Shown here: piece by piece, positions 45,701-59,200 of the stretch | Numbering within the stretch: the first letter of the stretch is position 1 | Layout of the letters: each line of letters opens with the position of its first letter | NCBI GenBank assembly: GCA_023101725.1 | Contig: JALJCO010009025.1 | Location: 1-64,000, forward strand | DNA from: Atherinomorus stipes | Taxonomy: Eukaryota; Chordata; Actinopteri; Atheriniformes; Atherinidae | Length of the DNA stretch: 64,000 nucleotides | Direction: 5' to 3' | Position numbers and translations under genes: made by a program | The notes under the pieces: model-generated | Databases searched by the model: none | What the model was told of the DNA's origin: nothing | Seen by the model: only the letters and a program-made list of their open reading frames with translations

Positions 45701-47187
45701 GGAAAGATCGCCCCAAATGACTTGCTTGATAGCCACTACAAAGGCTGAGTCCCCCTGGCAGACAGTGAAGTGAGTCTCGAGCTTCTGCAGGATTGGAATA
45801 ATCTGACTACAGGTGGGATATTTGTCGCCGGAGACGCAGAGAGTAGATGTGTGCAGCAGTTCCATCAGCTTCACAAATTCTTCTGCCTTCCTGAAGTCTG
45901 CATTCTCTAAGCTGTTGATTCTGCAAAGTACATTATCATGCATATTGTAAAGAGGTGTGCCCACCCCCCTCAATCACAACACTTTAACCATCTTTTAGAT
46001 TTAAATGCAGACTTTAAATGCAATGTATAATTATTATTGTTACAGTAAAAATGTTAAATACCGGTCTTTCTCTGCATGCTTCCTGATCCTTGGGTCCATC
46101 AGAGTTGCCTGAATAGCAGGGTACTGCTCGAAATATCTCTGAATCATCTGATAAAGAGAATTCCATCTCGTCCTTACGTCCAGGATCAGTCGATGCAAGG
46201 GCAGGCCTGGCATTTACAACCCCATTATTAATTAAAGGATCAGCATTGTCCAAATAAATGATGAATTTCCAAAATTTGTAACCCAGAGTCTATCAAATTA
46301 AACATTAATTTTCTACTATACATAATGTAACATGGTTTTTAAAAAAACAGTATTAATTATTTCACTGTAACATCAAATTTATCACTGTATTCTGGGATCA
46401 AAGCATAAATAGAAAAGTGTTCTTACTGAGGAGCTGCTGCTTTTCCTTCAAAACAACTTTGGCCATGTGTGACCTCTTCATCCAGACCACCACCTCGCGG
46501 ACTCTGGCTGCCCAGTTGGAGACTGACAAGATGGTGTAGATCTTCTGCGCTGCCACATTTAGGGTGTGGGCAAAACACCCAAACTTGAGTAGCTGGAGTT
46601 TTTTGGCAGCAACATTCATATTGGCAGCATTATCGACTGTTGCTGCAACAACTTTGTCTTGGATCTTGAACTCCTCCAGGATCTCGTCTATTTCTTCAGC
46701 AACAGCGTGCCCTGTCTGAGCCTCATAGACCGCTCTGGTTTTTAGGACCTTCTCCTTTAACTGACCCTCCCAAACATAGTGCACAGTTACTGTGAGGTAA
46801 TGATCCTGTGTGACAGCTGACCAGCCATCAGCGGTGATGGCTACCTTGCTAACCTGCTCTAGCTCAGAGATGAGATTGGCCTTTTCAACCTCATACCACG
46901 CTGGGACCAGGGTGTCAGACAGCTTGAGTCTGTCAAAGGGCTTGTACTTGGGGTTCAGAGCTGCTAGAGCCTCCCTACAGAACATTGTTGTGGGAATGAA
47001 TGAAGCAGAACTATTCAGATACCAAGATGCAGTCTGAATGTCATCCTCAAAATTATTAATACCGTCCAATTAAAAAAAAAAAAGAAAAAGAAAATCAGCT
47101 GTCAGTAAAGTAACTTAAAACTGAAAAGTAATAAATAAAAATTCCATGAAAATCCTGACATTGATTTTGAATTGTGGTTCAACAGAA

Positions 47188-47235
<48 letters not shown>

Positions 47236-50200
47236 AACAAGTATGATGGGGCTCTGAAGCTAGAATTTTGTTAAGCAACATTCTGGGGCAATCATTGCAA
47301 TCAGGTGTTTTCTCTAATGTTCAAGAAGACTTATACACCTGTTGACAGGTATTTTAGTCCAAATTTCACAGGAAAGGTGCTTTAATGTGTCTTGGACAGT
47401 TTTGTTTATTTATCATCATCATCCTCCTCATCATCATCATTATCATTATTTTCAACCACAATTCCTAAGCAATATTTCGTTTCACTAAATTACAATTTTG
47501 TAAATTGTTGTTTATTACTAGTTTATTTATTTTCTTGTTATTTGAATCACTATTGTTCACTTAGCCTTTTCTTTAATTGGAAAGTATGAATAATTTTGAG
47601 GACGACTGTTAAGCATTCAATCCAAATAACTTAACCTTAAGTTCATAAAGCCTGATAGTGACATTTAATGTCAGAAAAATGCAAATTAACCTACTTGTAT
47701 TCGTCTGTGTTGACCAAACTGAAAGGGAGAAGACATTTAACCATCATTCGCGTTAGGAGGCGAGTGATGTTGTTTGTCTCATCCTCACTCATTTTGCTGC
47801 GCTCAGCGTTGAACTTTGCTATGGAGAAAGGGTTAGGCGCAGAGCCAGCTCTGCTGCCACTGCTTTTGTCACTCTGGCTGCTGCTGTCATCATCTGAAAC
47901 GGGATATTAGCATCGTTCTTACTTCATTTTGCATCTTTAAGCACCAACGTTAACCTACATTAATAACGTTTGCTACTGCTTCTAGACAGACCAACACAAT
48001 CTGGAGTGGTGTACAACGCTACGTTATCCGACACGAATAAAAAGGCTTACGTTAATGGAGTACCGTAGATAACTACGGAGCAAGCTCGTTAGCCAAGTTA
48101 AATAGAGCTAGCTGCTGTACCTGATGGAAAATGCTATGGAAGTCATTCGGCAAACAATAGCTATTAAGTAACTAACCAACCTGAAAATGAAAGCATGTCG
48201 CCTGATCCTGTACTCGCTGTGACACTGCTGGAAGCTGAAGGGGGACGTTTTGACTGTCGCTCGCCTTGTTTCCACGTCTCGAAGACACGACAGGCGTCTC
48301 GCACATTGAGGTTGTGAACAGCGTCTAAATGTTTTAACATGTTGGTTGTATTGCCTCCCTTACAGGAGAGCACAGCATCACAGTGGTTGCATACAGCCTT
48401 TTCTTCATCTTTTTTTGAGAAGTGAAGCCATGCCCTCGACCGCTTCTTCCGCTCCATCTTGCGGATGGAATGAAATTGCGGAAATCACGTCAAGGCATCG
48501 ATAACGGGAACCGGGTCTCAAAACGGGGTTCGATTCCGGGAAATTGATCCATTTCTTATCGATGGCCCCGAGGAACCGGGTTTCGATTATCATCCCTAGG
48601 CGTCAAGGGCGTCAGGTTTACATGCAAAGTCAATGGCCGACGCGCGTCGAGGAGGCGTCTAAAAACCTGCGGCGCGTTTCGCGCGTCGAGTTTTGAGATT
48701 TTGAGATTTTGAGCGTTTTACGCGCGTCAAGGGCGTCAGACGCCGGAGTTGGAAAATCTGAACTTTGGCGTCTTGACGCGGGGCGTTGAGCAATCAGAGG
48801 GAGTCATGACACAGACACACTTTTTCTGACAGGAGAGGAAACACCCAGAAAAACCAGGGGAATCTCCTCTCTATCTGAAGACAGAGGAGGATAAACTGTG
48901 ATCTGTGTCCGGTCCCGGTTTCTGAACGGTGGTTTGATGACCTGCTGTCCTGATGGGATGTACTGGGCTGATAATGCTGCCCGGCATCGGGACAGCGGGA
49001 CGTTAAACTGGGCCGGATCAGACGGCTGAAAGTGCCGCTCGCCAGCTGCTCCTGGAGTAAATGATGAAAATCATCACAGTCAGAACACCTGGAATCATTT
49101 TGTGGACCGGACACTGAGCAGAGATGTCCGACGACGACGTTCCCTGCTTTATTTATCACATTAAGGCCGAGCCGCTCTCTCTCCTGCACCTGCCATGGTG
49201 CAGACAGAGCAGTGAAAGGGAAAAGAGAAAGGAGAGGCTCCTCCCACGGCGCGGCGAGCGCGGCTTGGCTGGGCATCTCTCGCCACGCGACAGGGGCGTC
49301 AAGACGCTGGAAATCAAGCGTCTGACTTTTTAATGACAACTTTGGGCCTCAACTTTGGGCGTCAGGCGCGATTTTGACGCCCAAATCGCGCTTGGTCTGA
49401 ACACACCGTAAAGGATAAAGTCCCACGATTACCGCTTTCCAGTGCAGGTCTGGTAGGGGCTAAAAAGACTCACAGATGGCGAGATGCCGTCTGTGGCTAA
49501 AACACTGGAGACTGACCCAGTTGTTGAGGTCGGGGCTTTCACAATGTTGGCTCCGTTGTCATGGTGATGCGGACCTGTTGCTCTTCATGCAAATCTCAGC
49601 TGGCTAACACTTGTAATCCAAAAGCTGGTTTTCACTGGCCTTCGAACTGGAGTTGGAAGTCTTCAGTGAGGAAATGAACAGTGAAACTCATGAAGGGTTC
49701 TGCCGCACGAGTCGCGGGTCGCTTGACTACACCTGTGTTAGTGGCACGTCGTCTTTCTAATAACCGAAGTAGCTCCAAATTGTCGACGTGCTGTTTTTAA
49801 GTTTTTCTGCATGTACATTCCTTCCAGTTCCCTGCAGCCTCCTGCCACCACACTCCTCATTCAAGGGGAGGAGGAGGAAGAGGGATGGCGGTGCTTTTAA
49901 GACAATAAAAGCCCATTGAGTCAGACTGGCCGTTGACTCAGATCGCAATCACATAACTACCTTAAAATATATGTAAACACAGACACTTCTAGATATCGCC
50001 GTTTAGGCCGTCTTTACGATGTGTACATCGTACGGGACAATAATGTGATGAAGGTAAATTTTCTATATATTGTGCAGCCCTAGACCTGATTCATTTAAGG
50101 TTGTTAGATACTCCATTAGAAGCGAGAATTTTGTTCCTGCTCTCAAGGCTGCAAGAACAGGGCAAAAGTTTGGTTTTGTTCGGTCAATATATACTTATGG

Positions 50201-53200
50201 TTATCCAACATCCTGGTTTACAAACCTCCCAAACTGCCAACAGACGGAGAAATTGCTGCCCAGTTAGCTTACCATGACATTTACAAAACCTCACCATCGA
50301 CAGTCCTGCTTCACAAGGGCAGAAATAAAAGCTCACAAGTCGTTATAAGCTTATAAATACCTGGTGACGGGATGGTATTAGACCTTCAGCTGTGGAAAGT
50401 ACCCCAAAGAAAGTATTTCTTCTTCATGTAACAATGACATTATCAGGTAATATTTTTAAATTGTAAGAGGCCTACCAATAAGTGGGATTTAAAGGTGTGT
50501 TGCTGTAGCTTATGAGTTAGAGAAACTGACTTTGAATATTAAGGATGTGGGATCGATCCCCAACTTCCCCACTTCCCATACCAAAGATTCACTGGCAAAG
50601 ATACTGAACTCCACATTTCCTCCAGTGTGTTCCCCGCTTGTAAACTCTTGAAGGCATCTGATAAAAAAATTGTAACTGGGTTAGGGTTACATTGCATTTC
50701 CACTGTAATGATTTCACAGAAGTTGAACATGAGCTTTTGGCATATAATTTTCTGTGTAATTCTCATCCACACACATCTGATTCTTGCATGGTACCAGTAA
50801 GAAACAATCTTGTGTTAAGTCACTGATCAGCTGTTTCATGTTCATTTGTTAATTTCGCTGGTTGTGCATTTACATTGTGAGAATGTGGTGGAAGACAACT
50901 GAATACACAGGGTTTTTTTATGCTGAGCTCCACTATAACCTGCCAAGACTGTCAAAACGTAATGGATGCTGTCTCTGTGGGAGTTTGCAAAAGATTTAAT
51001 GTCACTTTCACTTTCCATGGTTCTTGGATTTCATAGTTTATTAATAGAGAAGGTATTTCCAGGAAAAGGGAAAAAAATGGATACAAATGAAAATGTTTAG
51101 CAGCAGTTCCTATCATTATGTTTTAGATCATCCTGTGACAAAAGGTAGGCTCACATGGACACTTTTGCTATGATTAAAATGTTCTCAAGTCCAGAAAAGG
51201 GATTAGATCTGGATTTTTTACACAATGCGACCGTGCCAAAAGTCTGTAACAGTTGTCAGAATGAAACAGTTGCAAAAGGCCGGCTGCATGATTGCAAAGC
51301 CCGGAACTCTTGACACAAGGGGGCAGGGGGGAGAGGGGGACAAGGGGGTGGTGACGCCACCAGCTGGACTGGAGTTTTGCCGTCTCTTTGTATTTGCGTC
51401 ACAGTGTGATGACGACTGTTGTCGTCATCACACTGTGACGGAAATGTTTTGATCGTGTTCAAAACATTTCCAAAAACAACCATGAGACCACGCAGAGTTT
51501 TCGGGCCCCTGCTGTAAAAATCCAGATCATTCAAGTCTAGTTCGTTTGAGGAAACCAATGAGACTATGCCCATAGAGACTACAGTTTATGCCAGTACCTC
51601 CATCAGAGACACCTGACATGTTTTGTCATGGCTACAGTACAAATGAAAACAAGTACAAATTTGCCATTTGGACCTTACTGAATAAAGGCTCTTTTTAAAT
51701 TTGATTTTCAGGTGGAGAAGGAACGAAGAAAAGATGGTCTTCCACTAGAGGACAGGTAACCAATTTTCTTATTTAACCTTCAGTTAGACCCACTGCAACC
51801 CATTTGTGTGTGATTTTCTTTTTTTCCTCACACACATTTAAAGAATTATGCATCATCAACAGATTAACCACATATGAAAAAACTGACATTTGTCTGAGAG
51901 TCACACATTCATTTTAAAAAGTCTATGAACTTGTTTAAAGATTTTCACTGATGCTTGAATGGCATTTTTTAAAGGACAGACTTTCTAACAGGCCTCATCT
52001 TTTTCTCCTGTCTTTTTAAATGTTTTTTTTTTTCCTAAGAAAAAGACTACATTTTTATCAACATAAAATTATATAGATCTAGAAAAATTCAGTTAAATAG
52101 AAATGATCTTTTCCAGTGTAGTAACATGTTTGTATTTACACACATGGGATGGTTTGGGTGGAAAAAGCTGACATTACAAAAACACACAAAAAAAAAAACA
52201 ACAAACTCAAATGTCTTTCTCTGTGTGCAGGCTGTGTTGTTTATGTTGGTGAGTGAGGGACTGTGTGATGGAGAGAGTTTGGGGGCGTGTTTTGCAGAGG
52301 CACAGAACCAAATTCCTGACTAATTTTAGAACTCCTTAAAAGAAAAAGGAGGGGAGGTCTGGCTTTCTCTGGTGTTTTTGTTCCCTCAGAAAATCCTTCA
52401 GAAAAAAAGATGTTTTTAGGAATCAATGATTATCATTCAGAATCGGGTATCAGGAATACTAGCTCAGAAATGACCTTTTCTGTCAGCATGTTGATGTTGA
52501 GTAATTTGTTTTACGTCACACATGCAGCATATTTATGGGATCAGGATACTGCCAATACTCATAACTTCAAATAAAGGGTTTAAATCTCTGAAAATATTTT
52601 TAAAAAAAATTTTGAATCTCTGAAAAAAGGTTTTGCATCTTTAAAAATATTTTTGTAAAACTGAAAAATTGGTTTGAATCTCTTAAAAAAGCTTTGAATA
52701 TCTGAAAAAAATTCAAATAGGCTGAAAATATTTTCCAAATATTATTTTCATATTTCCCCAATACATTTTCAGAGGTTCAAATTAGTCACAAGCACTGTTT
52801 CAGAAAATAAATTTTGGCACTGTTCTCACTGGGCATTACTTTGTTTTCCATGTTTGAAACCCTGTAAACTTCCAACTTAAAAGAAAGATTTCAAACACTT
52901 GAAAGAAATATTTGCAAGTCCGAAAACTCATTTTGAATCTTTGAAAATATTTTTGAAAGACGGAAAGCTGTTTTTGAATCTTTGAAAAAGGTTTTGAAAG
53001 ACTGAAAATGTTTTGAATCTTTGAAAAAGTTTTGATAGCCTGAAAGTTTTTTTTTTAATCTCTGCAAATCCATTTTTCAGTATTTTGCCAAAACATTTTT
53101 CAAGTTTCAAGTTGACCCCAGTTAGGTTTCAGAATATGCATTTTGGCAGAGTTCTCCTTGGATATTATTTTGTTTTCCATGTTTGAAACCCACAACGCAC

Positions 53201-56200
53201 AGACCTGTTTCTCTGGAAAAACTCTACTCGTCTGCAACTGAAAAATCTCTACTTATACAGCCTCTTTTTGGACTCTTTTAATGTCCTCTCTTTGGTTTTA
53301 ATTTTAATCATGCTTTTTATTCTTGTAATCTTTTACTTTTTTTATGTGTTCCTTTCTTCTCCCTGCTGCAATGCTTTTAATGTTTTACGTAAAGCGCTTT
53401 GAATTGTTGTGTACATGAAATGTGCTGTACAAATAAACTTTCCTGGCCTTACTGTGGTCTGGTTAAGTACTAGCTTGTGATGTCCAGGTTTTCTATGTCT
53501 CCCTGCTCCAACACAAACCTGACTGGAATTAATGAGTCTGTGAAGAACTTCATAGGCTGTTAGATTCGTTTGAGTCAGCTGTGTTGGTGGAGGGAGCCAT
53601 GGAAAACCTGCAGGACAGCAGCCCTCGAGGGCTGACTTTGGAAACCCCTGGTCTAGATGATGTCCATTGATTCCACTAAAACTATCTCTAAGGTTGATCC
53701 ATCATCATTTAATAATTAGCATTATGTGACCTCATCTAATGATGTAGTTATTTTCATTTATTTTAGAAAATTTGATGTTGTAAAAGCCTTTTAACATGCA
53801 AGTGTAATTTTGCTGATGGCAGTGGAATCTAGGTTATCAACAAGCTTAGGTTGGATAGTTTTATGAATGAAACCAAGCAAGAAGGGGTTGCTTATAGAGC
53901 AGGGTTGCTTTAAAGAAATAAAACAAAGTGATGAGCTTTTGTGTTTGATATAAAGTTCATATGCTGCCAACAGCTGAACAGTTTGGGTATAGGGCTATTT
54001 TTAAATCCAGAGAGGCGTGAGGCCAAAGAGGCTTTACAGTGCTGCTTGACCCAAAGACCTCCAGAGCTGTGGGCTGTGAGGCCTCTCGTGCCAGGGTTAT
54101 CAGGCTCTTACCAGGCCTGCCATCACCCTCCTCCTGGCTAAAGAGCTAAACAAGTCATTTCCAGTGAACTTCTTTACAAAAGTACCTCATACAACCTGTT
54201 CTTGCTAAGACTTGATCATTGATGCAACTGTCTCATCTTTTTATTTTCACTCTTGTTGTGTCAGCCTTCTGCAAACATATCTGTGAACAAAATATGACCT
54301 AAACTATAGTCTGTTGTTAACCTCTACCCTGGAGCTTGGCTGAGGTCACTTTATCTGTGTTTCATCCCAGAGATCAAATAACACCAAACATAACTTTGTT
54401 ATTTCAGTACAGTGCGGTGGCCAGAACTGTGGGACTTGAGTTCAGTGGTATACTGTACTTGCTGGGAAGCTGGAGTTTTCTTCTGGGGGAAGCATTTTTT
54501 TTTTCAATCTGCAGAGAAAAAAAAAAGTGCCTATGACAAGCTAGAGGCTAAATATGAACCTGATACTGCCAACATACAGCGGCATAATGTTCCTGTTTGC
54601 TCTTGAATATTGAGTACTACTGCTTGTGGAACCACAAGTTTTTATTTGCATTATTCATTTGCATTTATCAACCCAATGGCACAGTTTCCCAAACGTAGTC
54701 TTTTTTAAAATAGTCTTTTATTCAGATTTGTTGCAGAGAGGTGTTTTTAATTACATACAGGGCAACATGATGTTCCAACCAAGGGGCAAACTCCGCTGGA
54801 AAAGTGTGAAACCAGGAAGCGAAGTTTTTAATTGTAATTCTTTCGTCATCTGCTAGGGGCTGGCTCCAAAGCAGAACAAATCTCCATAGACTCCCATGTT
54901 AAAAAGGCCACCTTCACAGAGAATAAACATGTTTACAGCCGGGTTCAAAAGATCATTTTAGGTTTAATGGGTCAAGTTTGCCTTCATGTCATCTTTGAGG
55001 GGGGTGAATTATTTTTATAACTCATCCGTTTAGATGTTATTTAATCTTGAAATGACACATAATTAGGGGCTTGTCCTCTTGATTGACATGTGGCAGACCA
55101 GTACCAGTTAGCTCCTTGTTTGTTCTTGGTAAGGTCTCAGTCTGCAGCAAAGTAGCAAAATGGTAGTTTTTAGTCAGCTAATAGCTAGTCCAAACATGTC
55201 TTACCTTTATCCTGCCACTTGGGAAACTAATCTTCGTTTGCTCCTGTTAGTTTCGAGTTAGCTTAGTTTGCATTTAGGCCAGAGTACGTCAGCTATCAAT
55301 CATTTGCCCCGTGGCCGTGCTGTGCCCATTTTAGTATTTTCGGGGAGTGACGACACACGTGACACGGCAAGATGGTGACGGTGGGACACGCCCAACTGGC
55401 TTCACTTTGCTCTATTCAGATGTAACCGGATACTACGTCCATCTCTATTAACGGTCTATGGTTCCAATGCATGATTTCAGACAGCAGTGTCTGAAACAAT
55501 GAAATCTGTACATTCTCTTTAACACCATTCATGGATCCTCTGCAGAGGTACCCAACCTCATTTCAATTTTACATTTGACCCCCTCATGCTAACCCATATG
55601 GTTCTTCCGTTCTGAGCAGCACTGTAAAGTTTACTGCTGGTTAGGTTATTAAATAACAAACAATGAGAAGTATATACAGCCAGAGAGAGCATTTGTTGCA
55701 TAAAAGAAGATGAGTTTTACCCCCTCTTTAAGTATAACATACGGTTAACATGTGAGGTTCTTCTTGTTCAATCTCTGTTTATTTTAAACCGTAGGCCCAA
55801 AGTGCAACAGGAAGACAGAGGAGGAAATTGTAACACTTTGTTTTTTAAAGCAACAAATGACAAGTCAGCATCAGAGCAGCTCTTTTGCTACATTTAGCAT
55901 TTTAATTTTCCATGCATTTCTACATCACTATGGTAGGCCAAGGCTTAGTGTATTTTAAGCACATCTTATATGAAAAATAACCACATTTTAAAGGCAAAGA
56001 CAACCCAAACATGAATAAGAGTTATATTTCTGAGTTTCTTTTGGGCTTTAGAAATGGATGTTTGTGGAGAAAGCCGGAAGAGTCAGGAATGTTTTTTTTT
56101 TTGTTTGTTTTTTTTTTTTTTTTTGTCTGTTTATTTTGTTGTGTTTTTTTATGTATGTTTTTCCTGTTAATTCATACTTTTTAACATTTGCAACATGAAC

Positions 56201-59200
56201 CAGTTTTTGAACCACACTGAAAGGCTGCATTTTGTCTTGTTCTTTGCAACTTTATTCGGTATAGTAAAAGTAAATATAACATAAAAATAAAGAAAGAAAA
56301 AAATGCAGATTTGAAAAAAGTAAAAAAAAAAAAAAAAAAAAAAAGAACAAAAGGGTAGTTTTTACACGCTCAGGATTTTTGGGGCCGATCACCGATTAGA
56401 GTTTTAAAAAAACGATTCCCGATCCGATCATGTGAAGAAGCAAATATATCTATTTAAATAGTTCATTTACCTGTATTTATACAGTTTACCGAGTGTCATA
56501 AAAAGGATTTTTGTTTCCATTTTTGTCCTGAACTGACTGAGATGAAAAGGTTAAACATCAATAACCTCTAACGGGCATTCAGGTTTAATCAGGAAAAACC
56601 AAAATAGCCAAAATAGCCAGTGGCACAAATAACAGCCCAACTTAAATAGTCATAACTGAAATTATTTAGTCACAGTGCAAATGAAGGCAGTAATGCTGCT
56701 TCAACGTTGGGGCTCACATCTGATGATGTCATATCAGTGGTCAAACTAATCGAGTGACTGTTTCCTTGGAAGAACTTTGACGTGAGAATGAGCAACCCAC
56801 TGCAGCTCATGTAGTCCGGTATCACCACAGTAGGCTGGAATAAATTTGCTGTGGACGCATGCGTCAGCGTCAGGAGCATTTGTGTACATACCTGCTGCAG
56901 CATGCGAGAAGCACGCGGCGGCTGAAGCGCTTGACACTGGGTCTCAGCTGTCTGAAGTCCTGTTATTTACAGTCTGATGGAGACACAGAGACAAACACTC
57001 GTGCTGCAACAGTTTAAGGTAAACTGTTGTTTACGGAAATGCAGGAAATGGCTGTGTCCTTTCAGTCTAAGAACTGACATGTTTGCAACCGGCGTCGCCA
57101 TCCTTTACGTGTGGCGTACTTGGGATTGTAAAAATGTTATTGTCCAGCACATAGTGACAAAACTCACGACAAAAACGCCACGAAGACATAAAACACATTC
57201 TAGTGAGTGTGTCTATTCTGCTTTGTTTGTTTGCTTGTTTTCTAAGTTTAATTGGTGTAAATGAGAGTTTTACCGGAGCAGATTCCAAATGACAATGACG
57301 TCATTGATTGGATCAGTGAATGTAAAGTGAAGGACCGATCAGAAAAGATGAAATCGGTGGAAAGCCTACAAATGGTGTAAGCAGAAGCTATAGCTTGTGT
57401 AGTGGCTACCCATTAACAGCATGAAAATGGAAAAAAAATGTTGCATTTCTTAACTGAACTGAAAGGCTGCATTTCTTGTGCTGTATACTCCTTTACACTA
57501 TCTACAGTAAGTGTGCCAGCAGACACAGTTGCGTTTTCATTTGGTGTCTTGTGAAATCTTCAGCAATAGCTGTTTTGTTTCTCTGCATTTTAATCCCTGC
57601 TCCTCATTTATGATGTTTTAGGCTGTTTTTTCTCTTTCTTTTAGTTTATTGTACAACACTTTGGCCAGCTATTATGTTTTTTAAAGTTATTTAGAAATAA
57701 AATGGTGTGGTTTTGTTGCCAGTAGCTGAGAGGGACCTGTAGCTGCTGTTTTTATTCTGGCATGGAATTGGAAGAGGTAGTGGATGCAAAGATCATTTTC
57801 CAGATGAGTGGTTTTAGCGCTGTTGACTACCCTTCTGCACCAAATCTGTTGTAGGCTCTCCTTTTTTCTTTTTGGTTGAATGTCCATTACGTTAATGTTA
57901 ACAAGTGCTTACCAAAATGGAGTAAAATGCAAAGGTGGTACAGTGAAATAATAAACACTGGGTAGCAGTAAGACTGGGCACATGTGCTGTAGAAAACGGG
58001 TTCTCAGAGATGACGCCATTGAAATTTGGCCACTGCCGCTTTAATAAATTGCAGAAAAAGAAGCAAAATTTAACATTTGGCTTTGTTTCACTCTGCTTTT
58101 TGTTACAAAACTGAATAAAGATGATTAGGGAAAAAAAAACTGCAATTATCTTAAATGTTTGTTATTGCATGATTATGTGATAATTGTGTCAGCTGTATAT
58201 AAAGGAGACACTGTTTGTTGGATTGGAAAATTGACTGTACCTAATAGTTTATCGACTAGTTATAAGAAGTGTGATTAGTTAGGAAGGCTGCTTAGATGAA
58301 AGAAAAAAACCTTTAGCCATTGACTGCAAGAAAAGATAACTAGCATTGATTCAACCTGATGAGCAGACAACAAACAAAACTAAGACTGAATCACATGTGT
58401 CAGATTTAACATTAAGAAGAAGTTAGATTTGATCAGGGATGTTACGTAACGTGAGTTTCCACAAGGCAAGCTTTGTTTTTTTATACAATCCATTATATTT
58501 CATGTTGTAAGATTAAATACAAAAGCTTGCAAGACTAAACTTATATATTACATCAGTTTTCACCATATACACAAGTTTTTGCACATAGAAAGTCAGAATT
58601 TTCAGCTGGAGTTTGGCAGTTGTCTTAAATCTGTTGATTTAGATCATTGTGGCTCAGAAAAAATTGCTGTGTCTGCTTCTTCTAGCTTTTTCTTTTTTTT
58701 CTAAACCTACACTGTGCTATCAGCTCAGTCACTTCCTTCACTGTTATTATGTATTATGTATGCCCTTTGTGGTGACAGACACCATGGTGCTTTAAGATGC
58801 TGTAGTAGGTCAACGGTGCTAAATTATATGAATTATCTGTATATGGGCAATTAGTATAGCTGTTTTTCTAACCTGTTTAGCTAAACTGTTTCTGTTTAAG
58901 GAAGTGCTATTGGAAATGGTTATTGCTTAAAAAGGTAATTTTGCCATTGTTGCTGTGGACAGATAGTAAAGTTTACAGCATTCTCCCCTTCTCATAAAGT
59001 TAGTTTAGTACTTAACATCCTGCTTTCTATAGACATCCTTTGTTTGTGAGGCACTGAACTTGAACTCAATTATGTTGTCTGGTTTTTTGACACACTGTGG
59101 CATGTGCTCTGGACATAAAAAATGAGTAACAGCTGGTGGGTTGTGTGGCTGTGCAAGCTCAGAAATGGCTAAATACGCCTGTTAAAGGCCTTTTTATTTT

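Larger units (their letters stand above)
44388..48598 (-). mobile_element. Complete hAT transposon, 4211 bp, with exact 8-bp duplication
   Basis: The element begins tagggatgataattgataag and ends gattatcatcccta. GGCGTCAA flanks it at 44380-44387 and 48599-48606, an exact 8-bp duplication cut from the outer element's terminal repeat. Sub-terminal cttatcgat motifs recur at both ends (44440-44480, 48556-48562). The minus strand carries a multi-exon BED-finger transposase. Young by its perfect duplication. Confidence 0.95.
44353..49408. mobile_element. Harbinger-like TIR element carrying a nested hAT transposon
   Basis: The left end cggtgtgttcagaccaagcgcgatttgggcgtcaa is matched by the right end ttgacgcccaaatcgcgcttggtctgaacacaccg: 35 bp of perfect inverted repeat. 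TAA flanks both sides (44350-44352 and 49409-49411), a 3-bp target of the TWA type used by PIF/Harbinger. Removing the inserted hAT leaves about 840 bp. The body is rich in gcgtcaagggcgtc-type motifs. Superfamily is inferred from the target size alone; I recognise no Harbinger transposase or Myb-like protein. Confidence 0.85.
40559..51711. other. tmem131l intron 2
   Basis: 11.2 kb. It holds the nested transposons at 44353-49408, microsatellites, a tRNA-derived SINE candidate near 50495-50690 and the hairpin element near 51210-51530. 40559-43200 shows no recognisable feature. Confidence 0.85.

Noticed and set aside
49124..49333. Short plus-strand frame starting [12 protein letters not shown]
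   Set aside because: Could be an element-encoded N-terminus, but it is only 69 codons long and ends inside the terminal repeat; not enough to call a gene.
48794..49339. A 181-codon minus-strand frame next to the hAT element
   Set aside because: It lies in the GC-rich body of the outer TIR element and has no transposase or Myb-like motif that I can recognise.
43835..50082. A third outer layer of the nest: a hAT element from agggttgtaactcacg (43840) to gtgcagccccta-type end (50082)
   Set aside because: The two ends match only over a few bases and the flanking octamers do not agree. The right end may be a real hAT terminus, but pairing it with the left is not supported.
52891..53110. Lys/Phe-rich minus-strand frames with repeated FKDSK motifs
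   Set aside because: They are translations of the minisatellite.
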